Shown: positions 22,212 to 33,490 of the stretch, one piece after another
Layout of the letters: the number at the start of each line of letters is the position of its first letter
Position numbering within the stretch: the first letter of the stretch is position 1
NCBI GenBank assembly: GCA_022113835.1
Contig: JAILWY010000006.1
Location: 4,278,001 to 4,342,000 of the forward strand
DNA length: 64,000 nucleotides
Source: Atopsyche davidsoni
Taxonomy: Eukaryota > Arthropoda > Insecta > Trichoptera > Hydrobiosidae
Direction of reading: 5' to 3'
Program-made: the position numbers and the translations under genes
Notes under the pieces: model-generated
What the model saw: only the letters and a program-made list of their open reading frames with translations
The model's database searches: none
Told to the model about the DNA's origin: nothing

Positions 22212-22399
22212 AACAAACCATCCCTTCTGCAAACAGATTACTAAATTACTATGCATTGCATGTCTCGCTGGCAGTCGTCAACCGCATAATCTCAGGAGCA
22301 ACAACCATGCCGGCGAAAACACATATTAAAGCTCAATACCAACCATCTGAGGAGAGCGTGACAGAGCTTTTCAATGTTCTGCTTCTCAATATACAAGTG
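22212..22399 (+). CDS. Internal exon candidate C, unrecognised protein
   Basis: An acceptor with branch-like TTAAC and TCTAG (ending 22211) opens a frame of 62 codons to a possible donor (GTG then GTATTT, GT at 22400). The peptide includes NRLLNYYALHVSLAVVNRII and QYQPSEESVTELFNVLLLNI, balanced and helix-prone, unlike AT-biased noise. Its two leading bases AA complete a GAA codon with the G left by candidate B, so A, B and C could form one reading frame across introns of about 2.4 and 7.7 kb. No family is recognised. Donor quality is moderate. Confidence 0.38.
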
Positions 22400-22642
22400 G
22401 TATTTTTTTTAAATTTCAAAACATATACTTGCGTATTAAACGATTTAGTAAATATTTTGCCAATTTACATGATCCAACATTAGTTTATAATTTGTGTTTG
22501 AATGAATTAATAATCGAATCTATTGATTGCTAAATGTTTTAGTTCCATATGCAAAAAAAGTATAAATATGAAAATATTATAATTTTTGACCAAGGCCGCA
22601 TCAAAATATGTTTTTCAATACCATGGTTAATATCTAAAACCA

Positions 22643-22645
<3 letters not shown>
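22400..22645. other. AT-rich spacer
   Basis: AT-rich, nothing recognised. Confidence 0.6.

Positions 22646-22675
<30 letters not shown>
22646..22675. repeat. (TA)n microsatellite
   Basis: About 15 TA units. Confidence 0.9.
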
Positions 22676-22678
<3 letters not shown>

Positions 22679-24175
22679 AGTATATAGACGTGTTCCCTGA
22701 CAAGCCACGCAGTTTAATTTGACGAAACAGCGCGGCGCAAGCAAACTGCTCCTATATTGCATCGCACTTCCCCGAGGCGCTACCCTGCGCGCGTAATGAT
22801 CACTATCGGAGCTTTTACATTTTTATGTTATATATAAACCCTCAAAGTATTTTAACAATTTAAAACACAGCCAAAATTATGTAAATATGATATTGAAGAT
22901 ACAATCAACTTTGGCGCTCACGCTCATATGTAAAACTTCTGGTTTATAGCAATTACTTAAAAAGAGGAATATTTACTTTTACGTTTTTGCATGTTAGGCT
23001 GTGACGAAAATATATGTAACTGGTTAAATCAACGCCTTATATTTATTTTATTTCATTAAATTGGATTTAAGGAACAATTTAGTTAAGTAAACATCATATC
23101 TTAGTAAAATGGGGATTTATTCCTATAAGAATAAAATTTATTTGAACAACCAAAGGAGTGTATTATAAAATCGTCAGATACGTTGGAATGAATACGTTTT
23201 ACGGTATTTATTTATTTAACATTAAAAAAATTTAAAACATTGTCTAAAATTTCCATGTTGGTTTTATTAACAATGTTGATAATAATTTTAATATTTCTCA
23301 GTTCGGTTAGTCGGTCCGTAAAGATAGTTTTTTAATTAAGTATCAGCTTCCTTCATGTGATAGTCCGGCCGCTCCGTACCGCAGATGCTGTCAGACATCA
23401 AATTGTTAATCAGAATTGTGCCTAACCGGTAATTTCATCCCGATTTAAGGTCTCCGCGATAAATCAAAACATAAAGCAAAACTTACCGTCGAATTTCGGT
23501 CCTAACTCATTGATGCACACCTGTCCGACATTATAAATTCAAAATAAAAATATTAACTAAAATCAAAGTCTCACATACGTTATAAAAAAACGGTTAACAA
23601 AACTACAAGGTACAGCTTATTTGATCTGTTAATTAAAAGTGTTATAAACAAATATTTTTTTATTGTCATATTGCATTCAGAAAATAATTGTTTTATTTAG
23701 AATTTGATTAAAATTTTGATATCTCGGTTTTTAAGAATAAAATAAAATAATTAGATCTTATATAGTCACAATAAATAAAGTCTGCCTTCAAATGACATAA
23801 GTCGATAATTTCAGAGTCAAATAGAAAAAAAAATCTTAAGTGAAAAAATCAAATTTAAAGTTTAATTAAAGATCATTTGTGAATAATTCATTGAATTTGC
23901 AAATACTTTGATAATTAAATTTTTTGAAGTATTTAGGTATCACATGATATTGTATTAAAAATAATTATGTATTTAATAACAGGTGAACAGAGATTTTTTT
24001 TTTGTCAAATGCCAACAGCAAAATATTCTATATAAACGTAAACTTAAAATTTAAAAAATTTTCCACGTGTCCATACATTTTTTGAAGTATGTTTACAGAA
24101 GTGCTTATTGGTTGTATTCAAAATACTAAAATAATCTATGATGCAAAATTTGGTAGGTCATACACTCTATTGTTA
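22676..24175. other. AT-rich block with islet at 22690-22800
   Basis: A small CpG-rich islet (22690-22800) lacks a reading frame. A second balanced patch lies near 23360-23470. The rest is AT-rich with nothing recognised. Confidence 0.45.
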
Positions 24176-24244
24176 TAACCGCAGAATAAGGAGGGTTTAT
24201 GCTATAACCTGTGTACGATTTGGGTTTAATATAATCTGCGGTTA
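24176..24244. repeat. Short inverted repeat TAACCGCAGA
   Basis: TAACCGCAGA (24176-24185) and TCTGCGGTTA (24235-24244) are perfect 10-bp inverted copies. Outer CTATT/AATAG words (24167-24171 and 24246-24250) extend the pairing. It may be a miniature transposon or a small hairpin; no target duplication is seen. Confidence 0.45.
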
Positions 24245-25256
24245 AATAGGGTTGACCAGTCAGCGGGGGTTTCTCACTATAGTAATCAGAGAACTGATTT
24301 GTTTTTTTATTTTTTATATTTATATTTTATTCAATTATATACTCAAAATGCAGAGATTTTATAATTAATATATTATGTATCAAATAATATAATGATCAAA
24401 ATTATTTTGATATTTAATTATTGGTTTCAATTCATTATGTAATGAGTACAATATATTTTAAGATATGTAAAAATATATCTAGTAAATATTAAAAACAATC
24501 ATAATAAAATCGATTTTTTATAATGTTAAAATATAGTACAAAAGTGATTTTTACTTTGTGCAAATTCATTCTTGATTAATTCCGTAATTTTTCAAAACTC
24601 GTAGACCGATCAAAAATGCATTCAGAGCTTAATGGAATAGCTTCCTGACAATCCGCCGGGCTGCACAATGCACTCTGAAATGCCCGTCTACAATGCTACA
24701 TGCAACTGCGCTACGTGCCTAGACTGCCCGAGCACTGCGCCATCTCCCATCAACTGAAAGGCACACCCGTCGCTATGGATTTATCCCCCAGTATTAGAAA
24801 CACACAGACTTCCCATTTTAAAAATCCTGGTAGCATTTTAAATTAAATATTTAAATCGATATTTTATTATAAAAACATTTATGGTGTGATATAAAGAGTA
24901 CTTCAAAAAAACAAAATCTATGTACAAAAACTGTAACACTAGTTTGAGATCGATTCCGAGAAGAAATAGTTTCATTAGAAATGTTGTCTTAAATTAATTC
25001 AGCTATGTGTAAACTGACAGAATAAAAAAGCGCCTTACCAGTTTTCCTCTGGATTTTTGCTATTTTATATGGCAATAAGAATTCCATTGAATTGACGTAA
25101 AGAATTAATTACAATTAAGAGCAAAAATATTTTTATTTGCTATTTTTAATTTGCAATTTACCGAGTATAATAATTCTTTGGTATTCTAGGTAAAAAAAAT
25201 CAATATTTATTTAAAATAATAACTTTTTGTTTTTTATATATTTCTAAGTTAAAATT
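24245..25256. other. AT-rich block with islet at 24601-24790
   Basis: The islet contains several short echoes (TGCACTCTGAAATGCCC, CTACAATGCTACATGCAACTG) but no long frame. The rest is AT-rich. Confidence 0.4.
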
Positions 25257-25394
25257 ATGAAAATACAAGAAGCAAAATACGAAGTGTCTCGCCCTTTTGG
25301 ACGGACTAATATTGGTTACAAGTTTTTGTGCGCCAGAGACATAACTCACACTTGTGGCTTAATCAATTTGGCTGAATCCTGGGAGGGGCGTAGG
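25257..25394 (+). CDS. Possible start exon with strong donor
   Basis: ATG (A at -3) begins a 46-codon frame, MKIQEAKYEVSRPFGRT onward, that ends at a strong donor: AGG then GTAAGT (GT at 25395), phase 0. The peptide is balanced, with three cysteines, and has no leader or membrane segment. The frame stays open past the donor for 51 further codons that become Phe/Thr-rich, typical of AT-rich intron, which supports the donor. No family is recognised. Confidence 0.3.
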
Positions 25395-26061
25395 GTAAGT
25401 CCTGCCAAGTTTCCAGCAAGTCCAAACAAAGCAACAAACTACCATGCGACTGAAAATAGTTTAACATTTAAATTTTATTTTATTTTTACAAAAATCTTTC
25501 GACAATTTTTCGATGTGCTTTGTTTAGTCGAAATATCGATAGATTTTTAATTTAAATGTCTAACGATAAACGATCTCTCTTAAAAATTTTAAAATCTGTT
25601 TCACGATGAAATCAGACAATGTTTTTTATTATATTATATTTTATTATGGTAAAGTTTCAAAATATACAACGAGTTACCCAAATCTAGTATTTGTCATCTC
25701 TTGTATATTTTTCTGGCATACAGTGTACTTCATGGAATTAAGCACAATATGTTAAAGCATTAAAGATTCCAAACATATGTTGATTTCTATCAACCAAGAG
25801 CAAACCTTGTTAATTTGCTATTAAAAATGTACTTTTACTTTTTTCAAAAATATTAAATACTAAAATTTAATAAAAATTGATCGGCTGATTTTTAAATAAC
25901 TGTGTGTCACGAGATTCAGAATTTTAATAATTCAAATTAACCTTTTTTTTTGGTTATTACGCGAGTACCTAAAAGTATTTTTGTTTTCATACGTAGCCAT
26001 GTGTGTTTTATTTAACGCAGACTGTCTATTTTAGGAACAACTTTTTATAGGGTTACTCAAT
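25395..26061. other. AT-rich non-coding stretch
   Basis: AT-rich, intron-like, nothing recognised. Confidence 0.55.
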
Positions 26062-26250
26062 TTAGTTCATATTAGGTGGAAGGTAAGCTCGGTTCACAGG
26101 ATTTGTCTCAAATGGACGCGCCTTCAATTTTATGGAAAGGTTGTCTGGTAATTGTAGGTTATCAATGGGATGACTGATCGAAAAGCCGCCTTGACTCTCC
26201 GCTTTTTTGTTTTTCTCTTTAACGATTGAATCAGGTTGATGATCCCGCAA
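26062..26250 (-). pseudogene. Coding-like fragment, minus strand
   Basis: A frame of 62 codons with good composition (SISHPIDNLQLPDNLS; ending AYLPPNMN then stop) on the minus strand. It has no ATG at its head, and a stop lies a few codons upstream with no AG between, so it can be neither a start exon nor an acceptor-bounded exon as read. A decayed coding fragment, for example from a transposon, is possible. No family is recognised. Confidence 0.2.
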
Positions 26251-27778
26251 TTTGCGAAAAATTTAGCGAAATTTCAGCTATTAAACTTATAAAACTGCAT
26301 TATTGTTTAGATTGAGGTTAAGCTCAATTAAAATGACTAGCTTAACATGGCATTGGTGGAGATAAAATATCTCACGAAAATTATGGCAGCAATATTCTAA
26401 TTTAATAAAATTAAGGTTTTATTTTATAGGTGCCGTATATTTTACGTGTGACAGATATAACAATAAGATATATAAAAACCTTGTATTACTTGATTGTTGT
26501 GCATTTTCTTTTAAACTGTCGTCATTCTTAAAATCTTTCATTTAGCTGCATATTTGAATTTAAAATTTACAAAAATGTTAACAAATACCAAATCAACATA
26601 AAATTACTCTTACTATATTCAATTACTGCGAAAGTGTATCTACTAAATATAAATGACTCACCTGTCAGACCAACATAAGGCATCTTCCCGATACCTAAAA
26701 CAAACAATGATACATAATTATAACCAAATTACAGTTTTTATTTAAATTATTAAATACTGATATCTTATTTTAATTTGTTAAATTCAACATGTATTCAATC
26801 GTATTATTATCTCATTTTATTAAATATTATAAAAACTTATAAAAATTACAATATTGTGGATCAAAAAAACTTGCCCAAAACAAAAACTAATAATATTATT
26901 ATTTGCTACACATTATGATAACAAAAATTTGCGGTTAGGTTAGGTAAGAAGCAGAAATCCCACGTAAGTTATAAAAAGTTTATTTAACTTGTTACTTATC
27001 ACACGGATACGGAAGTACTCCTTAAGAATTTATCTTTTCACTCTACTTTAGCGCTGTAAGTAAAGCGAGCAGCTTTGCCCGAGCTTCCAATTACACATTA
27101 TGAAAATATATGCACAAAGTTACTGAATAAACATAATTATACGAAGTCGTTCATTATTTCATTATAATGCGACTGCAATTAACTTAATCATCTCCGCGAG
27201 TGGACGGCCTCATCTGCGCAATTATTTAGTGATTATTTATATTAAAATAAACTTAAATCAAACTCTGTTGATTTTATAGAGGATTAAAGGAATGTGTGCG
27301 CGACATATTAAACGAGACACATGTTGTAATAAAAAATAGTTTCAGTTTCACATAAAGTCGTTTTATATTGAATATTGCTACACAAGTGTCCGCCCACGCA
27401 TTTACATTAATGTTTTTTTTTTGTATCAGATTATTTGATTTTTAGAAAAAACTCTTCGTATCTTATATTTTTGAGTATAATGATATTTTCATTAGAAAAA
27501 TATTGTCAGTTTAAAAATATTTACTAAGACCACTTAAAAATGTTTTAACTAATAAAATATTTTGTTTGAATTTTAATGATATTTATCAGTTATTTTATAT
27601 TTAAGTTCATTGAATTTTATGAAACGATGTTTGAATTGGGCGTTTAATTTCTTTATATCTTTATTAAATTTGCAGTTTGAAAACAAAGAACGTAACGCCA
27701 GCAAAATAAATTAACTGAGTTACATCTAAATAAATAATGTAAGTGCTTAATTCGTGACACTGCTAAAAGATTCAACGC
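26251..27778. other. AT-rich non-coding stretch
   Basis: AT-rich. A moderately balanced patch lies at 27000-27090. Nothing recognised. Confidence 0.55.
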
Positions 27779-28081
27779 TCAAACAATTGTTTCAAAATTT
27801 ATCCCCGAAACCTCCGTAGTATTATAATTTAATAATTCATGAAATATATTATTACAAAATATGCTAAATATTGCGTGATTACACGTAAAACTGCATTCAC
27901 ACTGAGTGCATTCGCACAAGGAGCGGCTGCAGGAGGCCGCGGAGTCCGCATTAATGAGCCCCCAGAGCGCTGCCCTCGCTGCCCGCCGAGCAATCTGGGA
28001 AGAATCACTCATTTTTTGAGCGATCAATTTGTGCTAAAGATTCTGATACTATCGGTCTCGTCTTATTTCGGTCTCTTTTGA
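27779..28081. other. Islet open on both strands
   Basis: G+C-rich core at 27900-28010 with ATTAATGAG and paired frames: plus 27839-28081 (80 codons, ATG) and minus from ATG 28017 (MSDSSQIARRAARAALWG) down to 27779. The minus frame has the better start context (AAA before ATG) and a Cys-rich middle (CECTQCECSFTC). Either could be real, or both may be due to composition. Confidence 0.25.
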
Positions 28082-28304
28082 TCGGAATCACAAAGAGAGC
28101 AGGGCGAGTGCGATGAAATGCTTCAATATGTCAATCGCATATTTTATGGTATTTTGAGAATCAATTACACGAATAGTAATACGATCAATGTGTGGTAATA
28201 TTGAATTATTATATTATATTCGAATTAAAGTATTATCTTATGGTCTGAAGTTTTATATTGCAAAATATACATTTTTTTAGAAATAAAACTTTTTTTTATA
28301 GTAA
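28082..28304. other. AT-rich spacer
   Basis: AT-rich, nothing recognised. Confidence 0.6.
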
Positions 28305-28516
28305 TTCAATATTTTTGACAGAGATTACTTGGTGGAATTCCATTTTAATATTTTTGAGTAAAATACTTGAGTGATTTTCCACACGTTCGTTTTTATTTTT
28401 GATAATGTTCTTAAAAATCCTCTGTTTGATAATGCCAACGTGAAAGGGTGGTGAAACCGGTCACAAATAAAAACGAACATGTGGAAAATCACTCAAGTAT
28501 TTTGCTCAAAAATATT
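28305..28516. mobile_element. Fold-back repeat family F1, copy 2
   Basis: Left and right halves are inverted copies over about 55 bp (28347-28400 against 28462-28516), with one or two mismatches. The right half repeats the TGATAATGCCAACG and GAAACCGGTCAC words of copy 1. The central unique part is much shorter than in copy 1, so interior sequence has been lost or never gained. The left flank TTCAATATTTTTGAC matches copies 1 and 3. Confidence 0.82.
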
Positions 28517-28665
28517 TTTTTATAGTCTCAACTAACAATAAAAATATTTCTTTCAATTACACAGCTTTAATCAACGTAAATTAAACTAAATTGCATATCA
28601 TCAAAGATGTATTTTTTAAAAAAAATTTAAATATCGAAGGGTTTGCTATTCCTGTTTATATCAAG
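28517..28665. other. AT-rich spacer ending in an acceptor
   Basis: AT-rich, then TTGCTATTCCTGTTTATATCAAG (28643-28665), a pyrimidine-rich tract with a non-CAG acceptor. Confidence 0.5.
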
Positions 28666-28859
28666 TTTCCAATATCTCCCGTATGCTCCATATGTGCCTA
28701 AACCGAAAAATGGGCCGATGGTTACGGGAGTAACTACCGATCCGCAGCCTCGGGATCGCATCCCAGCCGAGATTACCCAAACCTATAATCATGAGAGGTA
28801 CCACAAGTCCGGCAGGGGACCGAACCCGACTGCAGATACCGCATCGAGCGTTCTGAACA
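28666..28859 (+). CDS. Internal exon candidate D, proline-rich unrecognised protein
   Basis: Between a pyrimidine-rich acceptor (AAG, ending 28665) and a good donor (AACA then GTAAGC, GT at 28860), one frame reads 64 codons with one base over at each end. The peptide is hydrophilic and rich in Pro, Thr and Asn (YLPYAPYVPKPKNGP near its start), as in a disordered linker or cytoplasmic tail. G+C is clearly above both flanks. The frame stops three codons past the donor, which supports the exon end. It does not join candidate C directly in phase. No family is recognised. Confidence 0.42.
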
Positions 28860-30639
28860 GTAAGCCGTGAGGCTTTTATTTAAAACATTGAAATAGTCTA
28901 ACATACTACAAAAAAGATCGTGTTGAAAATAATAAACAGAAGTTGCTTAGCTTTTAAACGATTAAATATCAATAGTTTGAGTAATTGCAAGTGCAATAAA
29001 TGAAATATCTCAGCCGTAGACAGTTAAAATATTTAATTTTATTTATTAAATTAAGCACAAGTAACACGATTAATACTTTTAATTTATCGTAACTTGGTGT
29101 GATTTTCTATTATCAAGTATAATTCACGAGTTTGTAAATAAAAAAAAACATGAGTTTTCTCATTAAAAAATGTTTATCCAAAACCACTGAGTAAAAATAA
29201 CGTTAATGCTTTCTAACAATGCTCTCAATGACGCAAAATACTGTACGAAACCATTAAATAATTAGCACAGTGTATAATTATGGAAAATGCAATCTGAAAA
29301 AATCCCCAGTCCCAAGGACGTATAGTTAGCAGCCATTAAGAAACGCGTACATTTTCGGTCGCCCTTGCAATTTCTCCCGAGTAAAAAACGTAGTAATAAT
29401 GGAATATTCGATACTCGGTAAATTTCCAAACACACTCCTAAGTATAGATCGTAAACAATATTATGCAAATATCCTCCGTGTTGCCCGGATGAAAAATACG
29501 ATAACGTATTGCCAGGAGGCTGCGACAATAACTCCCCTGCGCCGAAATATGTTTAATATATTTAATACGCCGCTTCACGCAAACTCCGCATGAGATGCAG
29601 ATGGTATAGATATAATACTCGTTTTACATGATTTTAAGATGCCGAAAATGCCATGCATTAAAAAATCTGTTGAATATTCAATATGAAAAGAATATGTGGC
29701 CCTTGATAATTCTTGGTTTAATTTATAGTCAAGAATAATTATTACTCGTAAACTTTTTGGATTACTTAAAAGCTGTAAGACAACTACACCGAAAATTTTC
29801 ATTGAGACAAAATAAAATACATAAAATTGGAAAATAAAAAATTAAAGATGCCAATGAATTTATTATACGTTGATCGAAAATTTTTATTTTGTTATATTAA
29901 AAAGAAGTCAATTTAGACAAAAATAGTTCTTGGTCTGATATTAAATATAAAAATTTACTACGGTTTGAATCTTTCTTCAGTTGCATTTCTTTATCTTACT
30001 GAAATTCTTGGATGCTCAACGAAACAGTTTGCCATCAAAATATATTTTTGTGTAGCCACAGAAAATGATATGAGGGTGCTTGCAAATGTATACTGTAAAA
30101 CTCCATAAGTCAATGGATTTGGAGGGAGAGTATGATGTGGTGGTAAAACTGAAATTTCCGTGAAGCTTGGAGACGGGCGGGACAAAGGCGCCTGGGACAA
30201 GTGAGAGGTTTCTCGTGTAAGTCCAATGGGACAGAACGAAAAATGCGTCCAACTTACATATTTTTATTGTCCGCTGAGGGGATTTTTGAAACACTTTCTG
30301 TTCGTATTACCTTAAAATGGAATTCGGTTACACTTAAAAATACGATTTTCTTTGGACAATAAATAATGCGATTACAGAACTTTATAACTTGTCAGAAATT
30401 CACTCTTAAATTTAAAATTAACCCCAACGGTTCAGGAGACCTTAAATATATAAAATCAATATATATTGGTTTATTAACATGTTTAATGCACGACACAGAT
30501 ATTCATTCAAATTAATGCAACTGGTTTATTTACAAAGTGTATTTTTTTTAATTAAAAAAGCTTTCGAAGAATTTATCAAAAAAATTTGAAAATGACCTTA
30601 TTCAATTACAAAAGCATCCCAACAACATTTTCACCCTTT
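28860..30639. other. AT-rich block with small islets
   Basis: Balanced patches at 29290-29360, 29470-29560 and 30160-30220 have no independently supported frames. The rest is AT-rich. Confidence 0.45.
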
Positions 30640-30990
30640 AACTAAACAACGCCACCGTATGAACAATGCAACGAGGAAGCATCGTTATGCCCATACTGAC
30701 CGCTGATGTTTAATGCAATGAACAAAAACACAGACATTTTGTCGCCGTTGAGAGTGAAAAAAAAACCCGCGCCCGCGGAGGCTGCGCGGGGCGTTCCGTG
30801 TAATCGCAGCTCTACCCGTGTTTCCTTTCGCAGAGGCATTATTCCAATTCCTCTTCATATATCCATCTAATGACCGGCCTAATAGCAGCAGCGCACCGTA
30901 AATCCGCGTCATTTCAGGTCTCTGCGATCGACACTCTTCGCGGTATCAGCTCCCAGCCTCCGGGACCGTGGGATTTTTTCCCCTCGCTAT
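30640..30990. other. GC islet, possible regulatory element or exon
   Basis: The islet has a CpG-rich core (30765-30800) and a second core at 30930-30990. A plus frame from ATG 30870 (MTGLIAAAHRKSASFQVSAI) stays open for 89 codons into AT-rich DNA. An internal CATTTCAG (30910-30917) could act as an acceptor. Minus frames are also open. I cannot decide between exon and regulatory islet. Confidence 0.28.
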
Positions 30991-31240
30991 ATTATTTAAG
31001 ACACCTTATGTATGTTAGGACTAAAGCACGATGCATTGTTTATACGCAGAAGAATAATACTGTGATCAATAATTGCTTACTAAAGAAAATAGCTTATTTA
31101 ATTAATTTTATGTTGTATAGAATATATTTATTTTATTGAAAAAAAATCTAAACCTTAATCTAACTTCATTTTTTCTACATTCAGAAAAAATGCGTATAAC
31201 TGCATATTTTAAAGCAATGATCGCGTTTAAAATATCTTAG
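30991..31240. other. AT-rich spacer
   Basis: AT-rich, nothing recognised. Confidence 0.6.
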
Positions 31241-31706
31241 AAATTTCTTCTTCACCAAGTGCCTCTCTTCAGAGTAGGTTGGCGACCATTTCACTGAGCA
31301 TACATGTATTCATGCTGAGCCAGTTTTCATGTTTTTTTAAGAGGAAAATAGTGTAGTGGATCCCCAGGTCTTTCTACATAATTAATGGAACTGGTGTTTA
31401 TTTTGTAATACTCCATTTTATTATAATAAAATAAAACCAAATGGTTTTGGAGACTACGTTAATTTCACTATTAGCGAGAGCTCTTTCGCCGAACACGGCA
31501 TCTTCAAGACTCTTTCTACATATTTTATGAATTTAATTTAGAGTTTTGTAAGGAAAGGATTATATAATAATGGTATTGGGCAACAGCAATGCGCAGACTT
31601 GTCCATACAGAAAGACGCAGGGACGCACTACACTGGTTCAGCATGCGTATATGCCAAATGAAATGGTCGCCAACCTCCCCTGAGGCACTCGATGAAGAAG
31701 AAATTT
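31241..31706. mobile_element. Repeat family F2, full inverted-repeat copy
   Basis: The ends AAATTTCTTCTTCA (31241-31254) and its inverse (31693-31706) are perfect over 14 bp. Inverted similarity continues for about 130 bp through AGTGCCTC, AGGTTGGCGACCATTTCA, CAGCATG and CACTACAC words at roughly 75 percent. The interior has no transposase. A single-arm copy lies at 16762-16908. Target duplication is not clear in the flanks. A MITE or Foldback-type element; superfamily not assigned. Confidence 0.75.
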
Positions 31707-31726
31707 AATACGAAACTTTCTTGGCA

Positions 31727-31915
31727 TTAAATGTGAAAAAGCGCTATACCAGATGCCACACATAAACAAATAACAGTCAAGCAGAATAGGTGAATTTCCA
31801 CAAGTGTCACCAGCGCATGCCTTCGCATATCTTCGTCATTCCTCGCCGTCACCTTCGGGATCGTTATCTGCTGGTATACGGCCGGTGGCGTTTCGAGAGG
31901 CTCACCGCGCGCCAT
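31727..31915 (-). CDS. Small tail-anchored membrane protein candidate (62 codons)
   Basis: ATG with good context (AAT before, G at +4) starts MARGEPLETPPAVYQQITI. The first 34 residues are polar; the last 28 (about 35-62) are strongly hydrophobic, including LFCLTVICLCVASGIALF, then HI and TAA. This is the shape of a single-pass tail-anchored or type III mini-protein, or of an exon entering a membrane segment. Third codon positions are mostly G or C. It stops 20 bp before the F2 element. Two plus-strand frames overlap it (31790-32031), so composition alone could explain the opening. No family is recognised. Confidence 0.33.
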   Translation of the reverse strand: MARGEPLETPPAVYQQITIPKVTARNDEDMRRHALVTLVEIHLFCLTVICLCVASGIALFHI

Positions 31916-32913
31916 ATTGGTCCTCCCCGGCCCGTCCGCAGAATCCGCACGACGGCATTAGCGCCTGCGACGGCCGATATTCAATTCAGATATGTCAAAT
32001 GAACGCAGCCTTAAAAACTGTACCGTACTGAATTTTCAGAGAAATCCATAAATATCATTGTAATTGGACGATTGTTGATTTATTGCGAGCGAGAACACAG
32101 GGACTTTATTTATGTGCTCGAGAATGGAGAATGTCCGTATATGCTAAAATTGTAGGCTAGTAATAGTTATGACTGCCGACTTTTTTCTGTGTGGTGTTTT
32201 TGTGTAACTCGCTGTGCTTGGATTATATGGAAATACTGCATTGTCGAGGTTGGAAATAATCAGGCGAGAAATTTTAAATCAGATGCTGGGATACAGCTTG
32301 CTGAAAAAGGCGTGCTTTGTATTTGCTTAAAATATTCAATCGAGTACACCGAGCTTAAATTTTTATCAATCATATTTTCCGATTACAATACTTTATATAA
32401 TATAATACTCGTGAATTTATCTACGTACATTTTTTATATATTTTAAATAAAATAGAATCCACAAAAATGGTAAAAAGCAAGGACAGCTTTGACGGTAAAC
32501 ATTATAAAAGGCAACTTTTTTCGAAAACAGCACATGTAAAAAAGAAATCGATTGCCCCACGAGTATTCGTTTTATTATATGCAAGCGTCAATAAGCTCAG
32601 TGGGTGATGTGCTGTAAATTTTATATAAAACTTTTATTGACTATTGGTTATTTTGAGAATTTGTTTTTGTTTTTAATACTTTTGGTTGATACTGTTTTAC
32701 TTTTGTTGAAATCTTCGTACTTCATACCGTACACAGCACGCATATGGTGTATATAAGAAACTAATATATTCGTTTTAAACACGTGAAAAATGGCGAGCGC
32801 GTACCAAATTAACACTTTTCTCATATAAAGCAGAGCTCGCAGTTTACACGGGGCTTGTTTGCTGGCTTGCTGGTGCGGCGGGGGCATTTACAAGTTTTAT
32901 ATTACATTTGCAG
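31916..32913. other. Islet tail then AT-rich block
   Basis: The islet continues to about 32010, then AT-rich sequence with a minor balanced patch at 32160-32310. The bases before 32914 (TTATATTACATTTGCAG) form an excellent acceptor. Confidence 0.4.
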
Positions 32914-32999
32914 GAGACTTTTTATTGGACATTCAATGCGCGGAACTGCCAGGAACAGTTGTTTTATTAAAATATTTAGCGGCAGGGACGGCGGTGTAA
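32914..32999 (+). CDS. Possible terminal exon after a strong acceptor
   Basis: After the strong acceptor (TTTGCAG, ending 32913), the frame entered with two bases reads DFLLDIQCAELPGTVVLL and ends in two stops (TAATAA, 32997-33002): 27 codons. A second frame is open much longer (to 33049), but with an AT-type tail. The acceptor is the strongest evidence; the short hydrophobic reading could be a protein C terminus. No polyadenylation signal is obvious close by. No family is recognised. Confidence 0.25.
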
Positions 33000-33300
33000 T
33001 AAGCTTTGAAATAGCTATTCATTTTTTTATACTCAGTAAATATGTTTAAAAAATATGATATTGAACCTGTCTATTTTTCACCCGTAAAAAAAATTCATAA
33101 ATACTGACAAAAGTACAATTTTATATGAGAATGTTTAAATTATACAAGTGACTGATTTTGAGATAAACTATTTCAATGAAATTTACCCTTAAATATGTTT
33201 GTTGTGCGATTTTTTTTACATGAAACAGTTTCATTTAGTGTTAATTTAAATAATTCCCACACAAATATGATTGTTTGAAGATTTAGATGGAGCTGAAAAC
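33000..33300. other. AT-rich spacer
   Basis: AT-rich, nothing recognised. Confidence 0.6.
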
Positions 33301-33490
33301 TTCTAAATAAAGTAGCGTTCGAGGCTGTGACGCAGGCGGTGGTAAGCTAATCTACATGTTTACCCCATAAACATGAATCATATGCCACACGTGGGCCAAA
33401 GTGTCGGGGGCGACGAGCACGTGGGAACCTTCCAGAGGTGACTCCACACCGTTGCCTGCCCGATAACTTACACGTCTTAAAAAACCTCAC
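33301..33490. promoter_or_regulatory. Islet with forkhead palindrome and paired CACGTGGG sites
   Basis: CATGTTTA-CCCCA-TAAACATG (33355-33375) is a perfect inverted repeat of a forkhead-type word (TGTTTA/TAAACA). CACGTGGG occurs twice, 30 bp apart (33388-33395 and 33418-33425). The second continues as CGTGGGAA, which matches the Su(H)/CSL consensus. There is no open frame. The dense, ordered motifs favour an enhancer. Which factors bind is inference from consensus only. Confidence 0.4.

Noticed and set aside
32700..32740. ACTTCATACCGT resembles part of miR-276
   Set aside because: Only 12 bases match, the seed region differs, and no complementary 5p arm lies nearby to form a precursor.
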